Origin: Sodalis sp. dw_96
GTDB taxonomy: Bacteria; Pseudomonadota; Gammaproteobacteria; Enterobacterales; Enterobacteriaceae
Assembly: GCF_018449575.1 (NCBI RefSeq)
Contig: NZ_JAAVUT010000022.1
Location: 1-64,000, forward strand
Reading direction: 5' to 3'
DNA: 64,000 nucleotides
Below the pieces are notes generated by a model. It saw only the letters and a program-made list of their open reading frames with translations, had not been told where the DNA came from and searched no databases. Within the stretch, counting starts at the first letter, position 1. Every line of letters begins with the position of its first letter. The position numbers and the translations under genes were made by a program. This document shows positions 19,059 through 28,305 of this stretch, in pieces.

Positions 19059-19948
19059 CGGCGGCTCCTGGCGAATGAGTGGCTGATTCGATTGGCGGAA
19101 AGCACCACCAGCACCACCACCAGACCGGGGAAGGTGGTCAGCCACCAGGCCGTGGAAATGTAATTCCGGCCCTCGGCAATCAATAAACCCCATTCCGGCG
19201 TGGGCGGCGGGGTGCCGTAGCCCAGGAAACTCAGGGTGGAAATGGCCAGGATGGCATTGCCGAACTGCAGGGCGGAAAACGCGATGACCGAGGTGAGGGA
19301 GTTGGGAAGGATATGGCGCCACAGCACGGCGGCAAAGGTGCCGCCGCTGCCGTAGGCCGCTTCTACATATTCGCTGTGCCGCACACGGACCACTTCCGCC
19401 CGGGCCAGGCGGGAGAAGTTGGCGATGGAGGTTATGCCTACGGCGATGGCCGCATGCACGGTACCGAAACCCAGTAAAATAATGATGCTCAGGGAGAGCA
19501 ACAACCCGGGTATGGCCAGCAAGACATCAATAAATCGCATGATCAGGCTGTCGATTCCGCGCCCCGCCGCGCCGGCTATGACTCCCAGCGCGGTGCCGAC
19601 CGCCAGACCGAGCGCCACCGCCACCAGCGCGCCGGATAATGACCAGGCCGCGCCGTAAACGATGCGGGCATACAGGTCGCGGCCCAACTGGTCGGTGCCG
19701 AGCCAGTGGCCGGCGGCCGGCGCCAGCCGCTGCGCGCCGGCAATGCCGTCGGTGCCGCTGTAAGAGGTGAACAAGCCCGGCGCGACGGCCCACAGGATCA
19801 CCACCGCCATCACCAGCCAGGACAGAATCAGGCCGGGTTGCCCGCGAAATAAACGGGAGCGTTCGCCGGGGGTGGGCTCCACGGCCGGCGGCGGAGACGC
19901 TGGCGGCGAGGGCGCCGGTGTGGATGCGTTTAGCGGCAGACTGCTCAT
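19055..19948 (-). CDS. Peptide-type ABC transporter permease, DppC-like
   Basis: The 297-residue membrane protein has a proline-rich cytoplasmic N-terminus (about residues 1-35), about six membrane segments, and the permease loop EAAYGSGGTFAAVLWRHILPNS that docks the ATPase. It contains the GTDQLGRDLYARIVYGA motif typical of DppC/OppC/GsiD permeases. Its ATG overlaps the stop of the DppB-like gene (ATGA), so both permeases are probably made in equal amount. It forms the inner-membrane channel with that protein. Confidence 0.9.
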   Translation of the reverse strand: MSSLPLNASTPAPSPPASPPPAVEPTPGERSRLFRGQPGLILSWLVMAVVILWAVAPGLFTSYSGTDGIAGAQRLAPAAGHWLGTDQLGRDLYARIVYGAAWSLSGALVAVALGLAVGTALGVIAGAAGRGIDSLIMRFIDVLLAIPGLLLSLSIIILLGFGTVHAAIAVGITSIANFSRLARAEVVRVRHSEYVEAAYGSGGTFAAVLWRHILPNSLTSVIAFSALQFGNAILAISTLSFLGYGTPPPTPEWGLLIAEGRNYISTAWWLTTFPGLVVVLVVLSANRISHSFARSRR

Positions 19949-20889
19949 ACAGCGGCTCCGGCAGGTGTTTTAAGACGGGGATCAAGCAGGGGGTAAAACA
20001 CGTCCACCAGTAAATTCACGGCGACAAAGGCGGTGGCGGAAATCACCACAATGGCCTGCAATACCGTCACGTCCTGATTGTTTACCGCCTGCTGGGTCAA
20101 CTGGCCCAGGCCATTGAGGCCGAACACTGTTTCGGTTATCAGGGCGCCGGCGATCAGTTCGCCAAATAGCAAGCCGGCGATGGTGAGAGCCGGTAGCACC
20201 GCGTTGCGGGCCACGTGCCGCCAGAGCACGCCGCCGCGGCTGGCGCCCTTGGCCCGCGCCACCGCTACGAACGGCAGGGTTTGCACTTCATCGATGCTGC
20301 GAATCAGGATTTGGGCCAGGGGCGCGCAAATCGGCACCGCCAGGGTAACAATAGGCAAAATCAGGCCGACCCACTCCCCGGGATTTATTACCGGCACCCA
20401 TTTCAGCCGAAAGGAAAATAGCTGAATCAACACAATGCCCAGCCAGAAGGTAGGAACGGAAATAAATACCGAGGGCAGGGAATGCAGTACTCCTTTCAGC
20501 CAGGGGACGGAAGTCAGGCCGGCCAGCAACGCCATTATTACCGCCAATACCGTCGCCAGCAGAAATCCGGCGACAGCCAACCGCAGGGTGGGGGGAAGAT
20601 TGGTCTCCAGTAATTGCACCACCGGCACCCCGGTCTGAACGGAATAACCGAAATCGCCGCGCAAAAAATTCACACAGGTATGCAGATATTGTTGCCACAA
20701 CGGCGCATCGGCGCCGTAAACCGCGCGCATGTCGGCGATCTGTGCCGGGCTGAGGCCCATATCCGGATTCTGGAACTTGATCAGGATGGCGTCGCCGGGC
20801 AAGACCTGCAACAGGAAAAAAGAGAGGGTGAATGCCGCCCAGAGCACCAGCAGCGCCTGCCCAAGGCGGCCGTACAGATAACGTTGCAT
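19945..20889 (-). CDS. Peptide-type ABC transporter permease, DppB-like
   Basis: The 314-residue membrane protein shows the DppB/OppB/GsiC pattern. Its N-terminal first membrane segment (RLGQALLVLWAAFTLSFFLLQVLPGD) is followed by a periplasmic region and the core permease domain with the ATPase-docking loop ARAKGASRGGVLWRHVARNAVLPALT. It lies 11 nt after the binding-protein gene and is coupled to the DppC-like gene. It belongs to the transporter of the KPN_01854-type cluster. Confidence 0.9.
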   Translation of the reverse strand: MQRYLYGRLGQALLVLWAAFTLSFFLLQVLPGDAILIKFQNPDMGLSPAQIADMRAVYGADAPLWQQYLHTCVNFLRGDFGYSVQTGVPVVQLLETNLPPTLRLAVAGFLLATVLAVIMALLAGLTSVPWLKGVLHSLPSVFISVPTFWLGIVLIQLFSFRLKWVPVINPGEWVGLILPIVTLAVPICAPLAQILIRSIDEVQTLPFVAVARAKGASRGGVLWRHVARNAVLPALTIAGLLFGELIAGALITETVFGLNGLGQLTQQAVNNQDVTVLQAIVVISATAFVAVNLLVDVFYPLLDPRLKTPAGAAV

Positions 20890-20900
20890 ACCGTCGCTCC

Positions 20901-22550
20901 TTAATGCTTGTCCAGCCAGGCGCCGTAAAATGCCGGCCGACCCACGGCCTCGAAGCTGACGCCGTGGAGATAGGGCGCGCCGGCAAAGACCTGCGGCTCT
21001 TCAAATATCGGGATCACGTACGCCTCGTCCAGCAGGTACTTTTGCGCCTCGCCGGCCAACTGCAACCGTTTTTGACCATCCACTTCGGCGGAAATCGCCA
21101 CCAGCAGAGTATTCAGCTTATCGTCGCTGAAGTTCTGTACCTTGCTGCTCGAACCGCCTTTTTGCAGCAGCGCGTCGCGATTGGTGGGATAAAATTGGCT
21201 TTTAATCACATCCGGATCGGCCCGTCCCACTTCCACCACATTAGCCGGTGTTTTCAGCGGGTCCAGGCTATCGGCGGTTTTGCTGCCGGCATCGCCGGCC
21301 AGAATGTTCAGCCGCGCCCCTACTTTGCTCCACTGCTGTGAAACCAATTGCAGCACTTCTTTATTCTGCGGCTGCGGCGGTGATTCATATACCGACAGTA
21401 CCAGCGAGCGGCCGTCTTTTTGGCGAATGCCATTGGCGCCCGGCTTCCAGCCCGCCTGATCCAGCAACTGCCCGGCCAACTGCGGATCGTATTTCAATTT
21501 ATCCGCCAAATTGATATAACCCGCCGCCGGCGCGGCAATCACCGAGGTTGCCCGGGGGTAGTGAAGGGAAAACAACGTGTCGACGATTTGACCGGCATCG
21601 GTGGCGTGCAATAGCGCCTGGCGCACCCGAACATCGGCTACCAGCGGGTTATCCGGCCTGAATGAGATGCCGTCGTTGACGCCGCGGGTCGGCGCGGCAT
21701 AGATAATGAAGTGTTGTCCTTCAGTCTGTTTTTCATCATAGGCCTGTACCTGGCGGATAAAGTCGGCCTGGCCGGCCAGCAGCGCCCCGATGCGCACGCT
21801 GTCTTCCGGCGTGATAATGAACTTGATGCCGTCAAGATTGGGCCGGCCCTGCTGCACCAGATTCTTCGGTCCCCAGCGGTAATCGTCCCGCGCGCGCAAA
21901 TCCACTTCCCGGCCCAGGGTTTCACCGCTGACCACAAAGGGGCCTGAACCGATGATATGCCGGGCATCCCCCAGGGCATCAAAATTCTGTGCCAGGGTGA
22001 CCGGCGAGACTAAACCCGAACCGATGGTGGAGGTTCCCTGCAAAAAGCCCGGCGAGGATTTTTTAAAATAGAATTTGACGGTTAAGGGATCGATCACCTC
22101 GCTGTGATCGTAATTATTAATGACTTCGGACACCGGCAGATGCAGTTGTTTGTTCCCCAGGCCGAAGGTATCGAAATTCTTCGCCACGGCGGCGGCGTCC
22201 AGCGGCTTCCCGTCCGAGAACGTCACGCCGGGCCGGAGTTTAAACGTGTATTGGGTTTTATCGCTGTTGCTGGTCCAGGATTCGGCAATCCAGGGTTCAA
22301 TGGCCAGGGTCTTGGGGTTTTGATAGGTGAGTTTATCGGTAATCTGATTGAGAATACCGCCGTTCGGGTAAAATCCTCCCGCCGGCGGATAAAGATTGGT
22401 ATGCGCCTGTTGCTCAAGATAAATCAGGGTGCCGCCTCTCACCGGCGCGTTTTCCACCGCCAGGGCGTTTAATGAATTCATCCCCAGGGCTAAAATCATC
22501 CCCCGTGCCAGGCCGCGACCGATTGAACTCAAACGATGTTTATTTTTCAT
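20901..22550 (-). CDS. Peptide-type ABC transporter substrate-binding protein, KPN_01854 family
   Basis: The 549-residue protein is a family-5 (DppA/OppA type) extracellular solute-binding protein with an N-terminal signal sequence (RGLARGMILALGMNSLNALA). Typical stretches are RGGTLIYLEQQAHTNLYPP, IAESWTSNSDKTQYTFKLRPGVTFSDGKPLDA and the lobe-crossing region near GPFVVSGETLGREVDLRARDDYRW. I chose ATG 22550 with AAAGAAG upstream; an in-frame start at 22652 would add 34 residues before the signal peptide. It is the first gene of the operon that ends with the CMD/alkylhydroperoxidase gene. Its ligand is probably an organic compound rather than a peptide, because the operon contains a flavin monooxygenase. 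Confidence 0.87.
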   Translation of the reverse strand: MKNKHRLSSIGRGLARGMILALGMNSLNALAVENAPVRGGTLIYLEQQAHTNLYPPAGGFYPNGGILNQITDKLTYQNPKTLAIEPWIAESWTSNSDKTQYTFKLRPGVTFSDGKPLDAAAVAKNFDTFGLGNKQLHLPVSEVINNYDHSEVIDPLTVKFYFKKSSPGFLQGTSTIGSGLVSPVTLAQNFDALGDARHIIGSGPFVVSGETLGREVDLRARDDYRWGPKNLVQQGRPNLDGIKFIITPEDSVRIGALLAGQADFIRQVQAYDEKQTEGQHFIIYAAPTRGVNDGISFRPDNPLVADVRVRQALLHATDAGQIVDTLFSLHYPRATSVIAAPAAGYINLADKLKYDPQLAGQLLDQAGWKPGANGIRQKDGRSLVLSVYESPPQPQNKEVLQLVSQQWSKVGARLNILAGDAGSKTADSLDPLKTPANVVEVGRADPDVIKSQFYPTNRDALLQKGGSSSKVQNFSDDKLNTLLVAISAEVDGQKRLQLAGEAQKYLLDEAYVIPIFEEPQVFAGAPYLHGVSFEAVGRPAFYGAWLDKH

Positions 22551-23082
22551 GATGGCTTCTTTGATGTAGTGGCTTGATGTCGTGGCGGCCATAAATAGAG
22601 TACCTGATGGAATATGATCGAGGTCAATATCCGGCAAATAAACGTCAAGCAAAAAGAATTTATTTCAATATCCAAGATTAAAAAAGGCATAAGCCAAACC
22701 TAAAGCTCATATTTAACTTAGTCGTGCCGGAAAAAGCATAAATGCTATGTATCATTGTTCACCAGATTTATTTATCGGCGTCATCGGACACTTCTCCGCT
22801 CAACCGTTCTACCCACAACGTAACGGATGTTTAATGACCAAAGATCAAATGAAATAACGGGCTTTTATAGAAAATTTTTAGCTAACCATTTCCGGCAATG
22901 GCATAAGAAGAATTAAGTATATCTAATAAGATATCGTTTCTTCAGCCCGCCATAGGCTTACCCTATTATCCCGAGGATTATTAGTTCGTTAAATAAAAGT
23001 TCGTTAATTAGAAATTAAAATAATCATAATAATTAATTGGCAAGGCGTGGATTATCCAGCGGCACATAAGGATTGACGGGTT
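22551..23082. promoter_or_regulatory. Divergent promoter region of the KPN_01854-type and MetNIQ-like operons
   Basis: An AT-rich gap of about 530 bp separates two divergent operons and must carry both promoters. No regulator gene is adjacent. I found no clear operator, riboswitch or SAM-box-like structure. Confidence 0.5.
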
Positions 23083-24108
23083 ATGATCGTTCTGACGAAC
23101 GTTTCTAAAATATTCAAAGATAATAATGTACCGATCGTCGCCGTCGATAATGTGAGCCTGCGGGTTGAGCGGGGCCAAATCTACGGCATTATCGGCTATA
23201 GCGGGGCCGGGAAAAGCACCCTCATCCGTTTACTCAACGGCCTGGAAAAGCCCAGCGCCGGATCGGTTTTAGTCGCAGGACAGGATATCGCCCGGGCCAG
23301 CGGTGAGAGCCTACGGCAGGCACGGCTTAAAATCAGCATGATTTTCCAGCATTTTAATTTGCTGTGGTCCCGGAGCGTCAGCGAAAATATTGCTTTTTCC
23401 ATGCAGATTGCCGGCACGCCTAAAGCCGAAATCCGCCTGCGGGTGGCTGAACTTATCGCTCTGGTGGGGTTAGAGGGAAGGGAACATGCCTATCCCTCGC
23501 AGCTCAGCGGCGGACAAAAGCAGCGTGTAGGCATTGCCCGGGCGCTGGCCAACAACCCGGCGGTATTGTTATGCGACGAGGCCACCTCGGCCTTGGATCC
23601 TCAGACCACCGACGCCATTCTCGATTTATTGCTTGATATCAACCGCCGGCTGAATCTCACCATTGTGCTTATTACCCATGAAATGCACGTCGTGCGCAAG
23701 ATTTGCGGGCGGGTGGCGGTGATGGATAACGGACGGGTGGTTGAAGAGGGAGAGGTCCTGAATGTTTTCACCCATCCGCAGCAGCCTATTACCCGGCAAT
23801 TTGTCAAACAGGTTAGCCAATACCGGGATCCGGTGCCGGATTTAGCGCCGGAGCTGTTGCAAAATCTGCCCGGCGTGGTCTTGAAGCTGACGTTTATCGG
23901 CCTGAGCGTCAGGCAGCCGGTGGTGGGGGAGTTGACGTTGCGCTATCGACTGCCGTTTAACATCTTGCACGGTAATGTTACGCAAACCGCCAATGGTATC
24001 TTTGGCGAACTCTGGCTTCATGCGGTCATCGAACCCGGTCAGCTCGACAATATTCTGGCGGATCTCCGTCAAGATGACATCACCGCCGAGGTGATTGAAC
24101 ATGGCTGA
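23083..24108 (+). CDS. Methionine-type ABC transporter ATP-binding protein (MetN-like)
   Basis: The 341-residue ATPase has Walker A GYSGAGKST at about residues 38-46, the signature LSGGQKQRVGIARAL, Walker B LLCDEATSALDPQTT and the switch region LITHEMHVV. A C-terminal regulatory NIL domain occupies about residues 260-341, as in E. coli MetN, where methionine binding inhibits transport. It leads a three-gene unit with a permease and a binding protein. Because the neighbouring operon encodes a monooxygenase and a second importer, the substrate may be another sulfur-containing compound. This is a paralogue-type MetN and need not be the housekeeping methionine importer. Confidence 0.9.
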   Translation: MIVLTNVSKIFKDNNVPIVAVDNVSLRVERGQIYGIIGYSGAGKSTLIRLLNGLEKPSAGSVLVAGQDIARASGESLRQARLKISMIFQHFNLLWSRSVSENIAFSMQIAGTPKAEIRLRVAELIALVGLEGREHAYPSQLSGGQKQRVGIARALANNPAVLLCDEATSALDPQTTDAILDLLLDINRRLNLTIVLITHEMHVVRKICGRVAVMDNGRVVEEGEVLNVFTHPQQPITRQFVKQVSQYRDPVPDLAPELLQNLPGVVLKLTFIGLSVRQPVVGELTLRYRLPFNILHGNVTQTANGIFGELWLHAVIEPGQLDNILADLRQDDITAEVIEHG

Positions 24109-24161
24109 ACGGCTTTTATCACGTGCGTATCCCAATTGCTTCACCATCGGGGTGGCCCACT

Positions 24162-24830
24162 ATGCTTGAGCATTTCTTTCCACATCTGCAGCTTGATCAA
24201 TTATGGGCGGCCACCGCGGAGACCCTTTATATGACCGCGCTGTCGGGCATTGCCACCTTTGCGCTGGGAATCGCGCTGGGATTGGCGCTGTTCCTCACCG
24301 CCCGCGGCGGCCTGTTTCCCCACCCCTCCGCCTATAAGGTGATTTCGGCAGTGGTGAATGTGTTCCGTTCCATCCCGTTCATTATTTTGATCGTGCTGCT
24401 GATCCCGTTCACCAAGGTGCTTATTGGCACCATTCTGGGCGCCAACGCGGCTCTGCCCGCATTGATTGTCGGCGCAGCGCCATTTTACGCCCGGCTGGTG
24501 GAAATAGGACTGCGCGAAGTGGACAAAGGGGTCATCGAAGCATCCCGCGCCATGGGCGCCCGCGTCGGCACACTTATATTTCAGGTTTTACTGCCGGAGT
24601 CGTCACCCGCCCTGGTTTCCGGCATCACCGTCACCCTGATTGCGCTGGTGAGCTACAGCGCCATGGCCGGTGTTATCGGCGCCGGCGGATTGGGAAATCT
24701 GGCCTATCTGGAAGGATTCCAGCGTAACCACAACGACGTCACCCTGGTGGCGACACTGATGATTTTGATCATCGTGTTCGTCATTCAGTTATTGGGCGAC
24801 GTCATCACCTCACTGCTTGATAAACGTTAA
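24162..24830 (+). CDS. Methionine-type ABC transporter permease (MetI-like)
   Basis: The 222-residue inner-membrane protein has five membrane segments and the docking loop EASRAMGARVGTLIFQVLLPES typical of MetI. The motif NVFRSIPFIILIVLLIPFT is characteristic of the family. ATG 24162 with GGGGTGG upstream is preferred to a GTG at 24123 that would add 13 atypical residues. It lies between the ATPase and binding-protein genes with short gaps, so the three form one operon. Confidence 0.9.
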   Translation: MLEHFFPHLQLDQLWAATAETLYMTALSGIATFALGIALGLALFLTARGGLFPHPSAYKVISAVVNVFRSIPFIILIVLLIPFTKVLIGTILGANAALPALIVGAAPFYARLVEIGLREVDKGVIEASRAMGARVGTLIFQVLLPESSPALVSGITVTLIALVSYSAMAGVIGAGGLGNLAYLEGFQRNHNDVTLVATLMILIIVFVIQLLGDVITSLLDKR

Positions 24831-24847
24831 ACAGACCGGGATAAACT

Positions 24848-25666
24848 ATGAATAAAACCTTCACACTGCTGGCCGCCGCTACGCTTACCGCCCTCAGCCT
24901 GTCCGCTTCGGCCTGGGCGGATACACTCAGGGTGGGCGCATCCAATGTGCCCCACGCTGAAATTCTTGAGCAGGCAAAACCGATACTGGCGAAACAGGGT
25001 ATCGACCTGGAGATAAAACCTTTCCAAGACTATATCCTGCCGAACACCGCTCTTGCCGACCATGACATTGATGCCAACTATTTTCAGCATGTGCCTTATC
25101 TTAATAGCGTGCTCAAGGATCATGCCGGAGATAAAAACTATGACTTCGTCAGCGCCGGGGCGATTCATATCGAGCCCATCGGCATCTATTCAAAACGCTA
25201 TAAAAGCCTGAAGGATTTGCCGCAAAACGGCAAGGTGATCATGCGTGATTCGGTGGCGGAAGAGGGACGTATTTTGTCAATCTTCGAACGGGAAGGGGTG
25301 ATCAAACTGAAACCGGGCGTCAGCAAGGTCGACGCACGGATAACCGATATCACCGATAACCCGAAACACCTGCAATTCCTGCCGAATATTGAAGGCTCGC
25401 TGTTGCCGCAGATGTATAAGAATGATGAAGGGGATGCGGTGGTTATCAACGCCAATTATGCCATCGATGCCGGCCTCAACCCGATAAAGGATCCCATTGC
25501 GGTTGAAAGCGGCAAAAATAACCCTTACGCCAATATTATCACCGTTCATCGGGGTGATGAGAACAAGCCGGATATCAAGGCGTTGGTGAAGGTTTTGCAT
25601 TCCAAACCCATCCAGGACTTTATCCGCCAGAAATATAAAGGCGCGGTTATTCCGGTCAATGGTTAA
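24848..25666 (+). CDS. MetQ/NlpA-family substrate-binding protein, signal peptidase I type
   Basis: The 272-residue protein matches the MetQ/NlpA fold: VGASNVPHAEILEQAKP, the PNTALADHDIDANYFQHVPYL motif that lines the ligand site, and VVINANYAIDAGL. Unlike E. coli MetQ it has no lipobox. Its signal ends SASAWA and it should be a soluble periplasmic protein. It lies 17 nt after the permease gene with GACCGGGAT upstream. It supplies substrate to the MetNI-like pair. Methionine or a related sulfur compound is the expected ligand class, without direct proof. Confidence 0.88.
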   Translation: MNKTFTLLAAATLTALSLSASAWADTLRVGASNVPHAEILEQAKPILAKQGIDLEIKPFQDYILPNTALADHDIDANYFQHVPYLNSVLKDHAGDKNYDFVSAGAIHIEPIGIYSKRYKSLKDLPQNGKVIMRDSVAEEGRILSIFEREGVIKLKPGVSKVDARITDITDNPKHLQFLPNIEGSLLPQMYKNDEGDAVVINANYAIDAGLNPIKDPIAVESGKNNPYANIITVHRGDENKPDIKALVKVLHSKPIQDFIRQKYKGAVIPVNG

Positions 25667-25672
25667 CTTAAG

Positions 25673-26013
25673 TGCCCCACAGCACGGCAGGCCCGCTATC
25701 ACCAAGGGTGAAACCGAGCCTGTTAAAGGGAGACCGTGCTGATGGGGTCGAATCGGGCATGGTTTTTCTGCCCGACCGAGCGCCCCACAGCGCGGTAGGC
25801 CCGCGATCATCGGACGTGCAACGAACCCGTTAAAGGGAGACCGTGCTGATGGGGCCGAAGCGGGCGTGGTTTTCGCCCGTCCGAATGCCCCTCAGCGCGG
25901 TAGGCCCGCGATCATCGGACGTGCAACGAACCCGTTAAAGGGAGACCGTGCTGATGGGGCCGAAGCGGGCGTGGTTTTCGCCCGTCCGAATGCCCCTCAG
26001 CGCGGCCCGCCAG
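25673..26013 (+). repeat. Dispersed two-hairpin repeat, block B: three tandem units and a fragment
   Basis: Units begin at 25675, 25783, 25888 and (truncated) 25993, giving periods of 108, 105 and 105 bp. The second and third units are nearly identical. Within unit 1, GCCCCACAGCACGG (25674-25687) pairs with CCGTGCTGATGGGG (25734-25747) with a one-base bulge. TCGGGCA (25753-25759) pairs exactly with TGCCCGA (25769-25775). The block fills the space between two convergent binding-protein genes. No transposase or spacer structure is present. Confidence 0.9.
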
Positions 26014-26058
26014 CACGGAAGCTTAAACCAGGCATTTGAACACACCGACGCAACGTTT

Positions 26059-26874
26059 TTACCAGCCCTTTACCGCGTCGCCGTGATAGATTTTATCCGC
26101 CGCCGCGGCCACTTCCTCGGTTTGGTAGGCTTTAACCAGATTTTTCACCTTGGCGCTGTCTTTATTATCATCCCTCGCCACGATCAAATTAACGTACGGC
26201 GAATCTTTATCCTCGATAAACAAACCGTCTTTATGGGGAGATAAACCGATTTGTGTGGAATAATTGGTATTAATGATCGCCAAATCCACCTTGCCGTCGT
26301 CCAGCGTACGCGGGAGCTGCGCCGCTTCAATTTCCACAATTTTAAGATGTTTGGGGTTATTGACGATATCCAGCGAGGTGGGTTGCAGACCGGTGCCGTT
26401 TTTCAACGAGATCAGACCGGTTTTTTGCAATAACAACAACGAGCGCCCGAGATTAGTGGGATCGTTGGGAATGGCCACCTGAGCGCCGTCCGGTATTTCG
26501 TCTACGGATTTGTATTTGCGTGAATACCCGGCAATGGGATAAACAAATGTCTTGCCCACCGCCGCGAGTTTATAACCGTGCTCTTTGATCTGCTGCGTCA
26601 GGTAGGGGCCGTGCTGGAATGCGTTGGCATCCGTATCGCCGGAATTCAGGGCCTCGTTGGGCAACACATAGTCGGTGAAGGTCACGGTTTCCACGTCCAG
26701 GTTGTACTTCTCTTTGGCCACTTTTTTCACCGCGTCCCATAACGGCCGATCGATGCCCGCGCTAACACCGACTTTAATATGGTTGGCGTCTTTATCGGCT
26801 TTATCGCAGGCGTTTAATGCCAGAGACACGGCAATAACGCCCGCCAGCGCCAGGCAATTTAATAGTGATGGCAT
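26059..26874 (-). CDS. Second MetQ/NlpA-family substrate-binding lipoprotein
   Basis: The 271-residue protein has a lipoprotein signal ending LNAC (Cys23), so it should be anchored in the inner membrane facing the periplasm. The fold marks are VGVSAGIDRPLWDAVKKVAKE, the FTDYVLPNEALNSGDTDANAFQHGPYL motif and AIINTNYSTQIGLSP. It has no transporter partner of its own and lies convergent to the MetNIQ-like operon across the repeat block, so it may offer that importer a second specificity. Sequence differs strongly from the neighbouring MetQ-like protein, so this is not a recent duplication. Confidence 0.87.
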   Translation of the reverse strand: MPSLLNCLALAGVIAVSLALNACDKADKDANHIKVGVSAGIDRPLWDAVKKVAKEKYNLDVETVTFTDYVLPNEALNSGDTDANAFQHGPYLTQQIKEHGYKLAAVGKTFVYPIAGYSRKYKSVDEIPDGAQVAIPNDPTNLGRSLLLLQKTGLISLKNGTGLQPTSLDIVNNPKHLKIVEIEAAQLPRTLDDGKVDLAIINTNYSTQIGLSPHKDGLFIEDKDSPYVNLIVARDDNKDSAKVKNLVKAYQTEEVAAAADKIYHGDAVKGW

Positions 26875-27296
26875 AATAAGAAAACTCCGGAAAAATTATT
26901 TTATTTTGCCCCAGGGCAGTATATATCCTTAACGTTCAGGGTACCGCAAATCAAATTCTTTATATATTACCGATTGTGCATTAACTAATATCAAATAGTA
27001 CTGTGTCATCGCCGTGATTAATATTAGAGCGGGACGCAATCGGTTGCCCAGGCCCGGTATCCGGCCTCTTAGCCCCTGGAGATCCTGCTTTGAGAAGAAT
27101 AAAACCGCCCGGTATTTTGATTTCGCACAACTTGTATAAAAAAATTAATATTTGTGTTGCTTATGTTACGGCCATAGCGACTAACTTCACATAAATATAA
27201 TTTTTACATCAATTAATACAATTGTAATGTTATTTCCACCATACTGTTTAACCAGTAGCCCATTTTAACCCGTAGCCTATTCCCCAGGTGATCAGC
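26875..27296. other. AT-rich divergent intergenic region
   Basis: About 420 bp between the lipoprotein gene and the adenylation-domain gene. It is strongly AT-rich near 27100-27240, consistent with promoters on both sides. A near-duplicated ACCAGTAGCCCATT / ACCCGTAGCCTATT pair lies at about 27250-27283. No gene seen. Confidence 0.45.
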
Positions 27297-28277
27297 ATGG
27301 TACAACTTTCTCTGTATAATCGGAGCACTAACTCACCCACCCTCCCAGCCTATCCCGACGATTTGGCACTGAGCGGACTGTTCTTGCAAAAGGCGGCGCT
27401 TAACAAGGCCCGTCCCGCCGTTATCACGCCACAACGGATTTTGCATTATGGCGAATTGGCGCGGGATGCCGTCTCGTTGGCGGCCTATCTGCGCCATGAG
27501 GGAGTGGGCGCATCCAGCACGGTGGGGATCCTGCTGCCCCCCGGCATTGAGCATATTACCTGCCAGGTGGCGATTTTACTGGCCGGCGGCTGTATTCTGC
27601 CGCTGGATCCGTTTTTGCCGGACGATCAACTGAATGGGGTATTGCGGGACTCGCTGGTTTCAATGACCATCACCGATGCCGCCACCCGTCGACGCGCATT
27701 GGCGACCCGCTATATTATTTTTGAACAAGTCGCGGTGGGGGACGGCAACGATCAGGATTTCGTGCCCCTGCGCCACGGTATATCCCAGCCCACCCACCGG
27801 TTTTATCGGTCGGATACTCAGAAAACAAGCCGGATTTACCCTCATGATATTTTTCATCTTGCCCTGGACTCGCGGCATGTGCGTTTTAGTCCAGATGATC
27901 GGGTAGCGGCTATCGCTCCCATGACCGCTGTGGCCTCACTGTTTGAAATCTGGGGTGCGCTGCTTAACGGCGCGACAACGGTCATCATGCCCGACAGCTG
28001 GGTTAACGATCCCCTCCGGTTTGAAACGGCCCTGCGGGAATTTGCCATCAGCATCCTGCGCGCGCCTGCCGCCATGTTCAATTTGCTCGCCAGCATCCGT
28101 CCCGAGTGTTTCGGCCAGTTGAATTATCTGCTGGTGGGCGGGGAATCGGTGAATGCGCACAGTATGCGGCGGGTATTGCAATACGGGCCGCCCCGGCATT
28201 TGCTTTATGGCGACGGCACCGATGCGGGAACCCGGCTGATGCTTGCCGAAAGCACGGAGCGTCAAATAATACGGTAA
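27297..28277 (+). CDS. Truncated, degenerate adenylation (AMP-binding) domain protein
   Basis: The 326-residue product aligns by eye with the large subdomain of NRPS-type adenylation domains. It has an ALRYGELARDA-like start region (LHYGELARDAVSLAAYLR), a GILLPPGIEHITCQVAILLAGG core, FEIWGALLNGATTVI (A4 motif) at about 217-230 and LNYLLVGGESV at 275-284. The ATP-phosphate loop, normally YTSGTTGKPKG, is reduced to YRSDTQKTSRI at 170-180. The A5 motif YGPTE reads YGDGTDA. The C-terminal subdomain with the catalytic lysine is absent. AGGTGATC before ATG 27297 is a good ribosome-binding site. It is therefore unlikely to adenylate. It could be a decaying gene or a ligand-binding relic. No NRPS modules are nearby. 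Confidence 0.7.
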   Translation: MVQLSLYNRSTNSPTLPAYPDDLALSGLFLQKAALNKARPAVITPQRILHYGELARDAVSLAAYLRHEGVGASSTVGILLPPGIEHITCQVAILLAGGCILPLDPFLPDDQLNGVLRDSLVSMTITDAATRRRALATRYIIFEQVAVGDGNDQDFVPLRHGISQPTHRFYRSDTQKTSRIYPHDIFHLALDSRHVRFSPDDRVAAIAPMTAVASLFEIWGALLNGATTVIMPDSWVNDPLRFETALREFAISILRAPAAMFNLLASIRPECFGQLNYLLVGGESVNAHSMRRVLQYGPPRHLLYGDGTDAGTRLMLAESTERQIIR

Positions 28278-28305
28278 AGATCCCCTATCGGCCGCAGCGC
28301 GTTGT

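Noticed and set aside
22551-23082. S-box (SAM) riboswitch before the MetN-like gene
   Set aside because: I could not find the conserved core or a terminator pair in the AT-rich leader.
25277-25810. Long minus-strand open frame running through repeat block B, with a similar peptide repeated in block C (53505-53955)
   Set aside because: The open frame follows from the repeat composition, has no ribosome-binding site, and overlaps the MetQ-like gene antisense.
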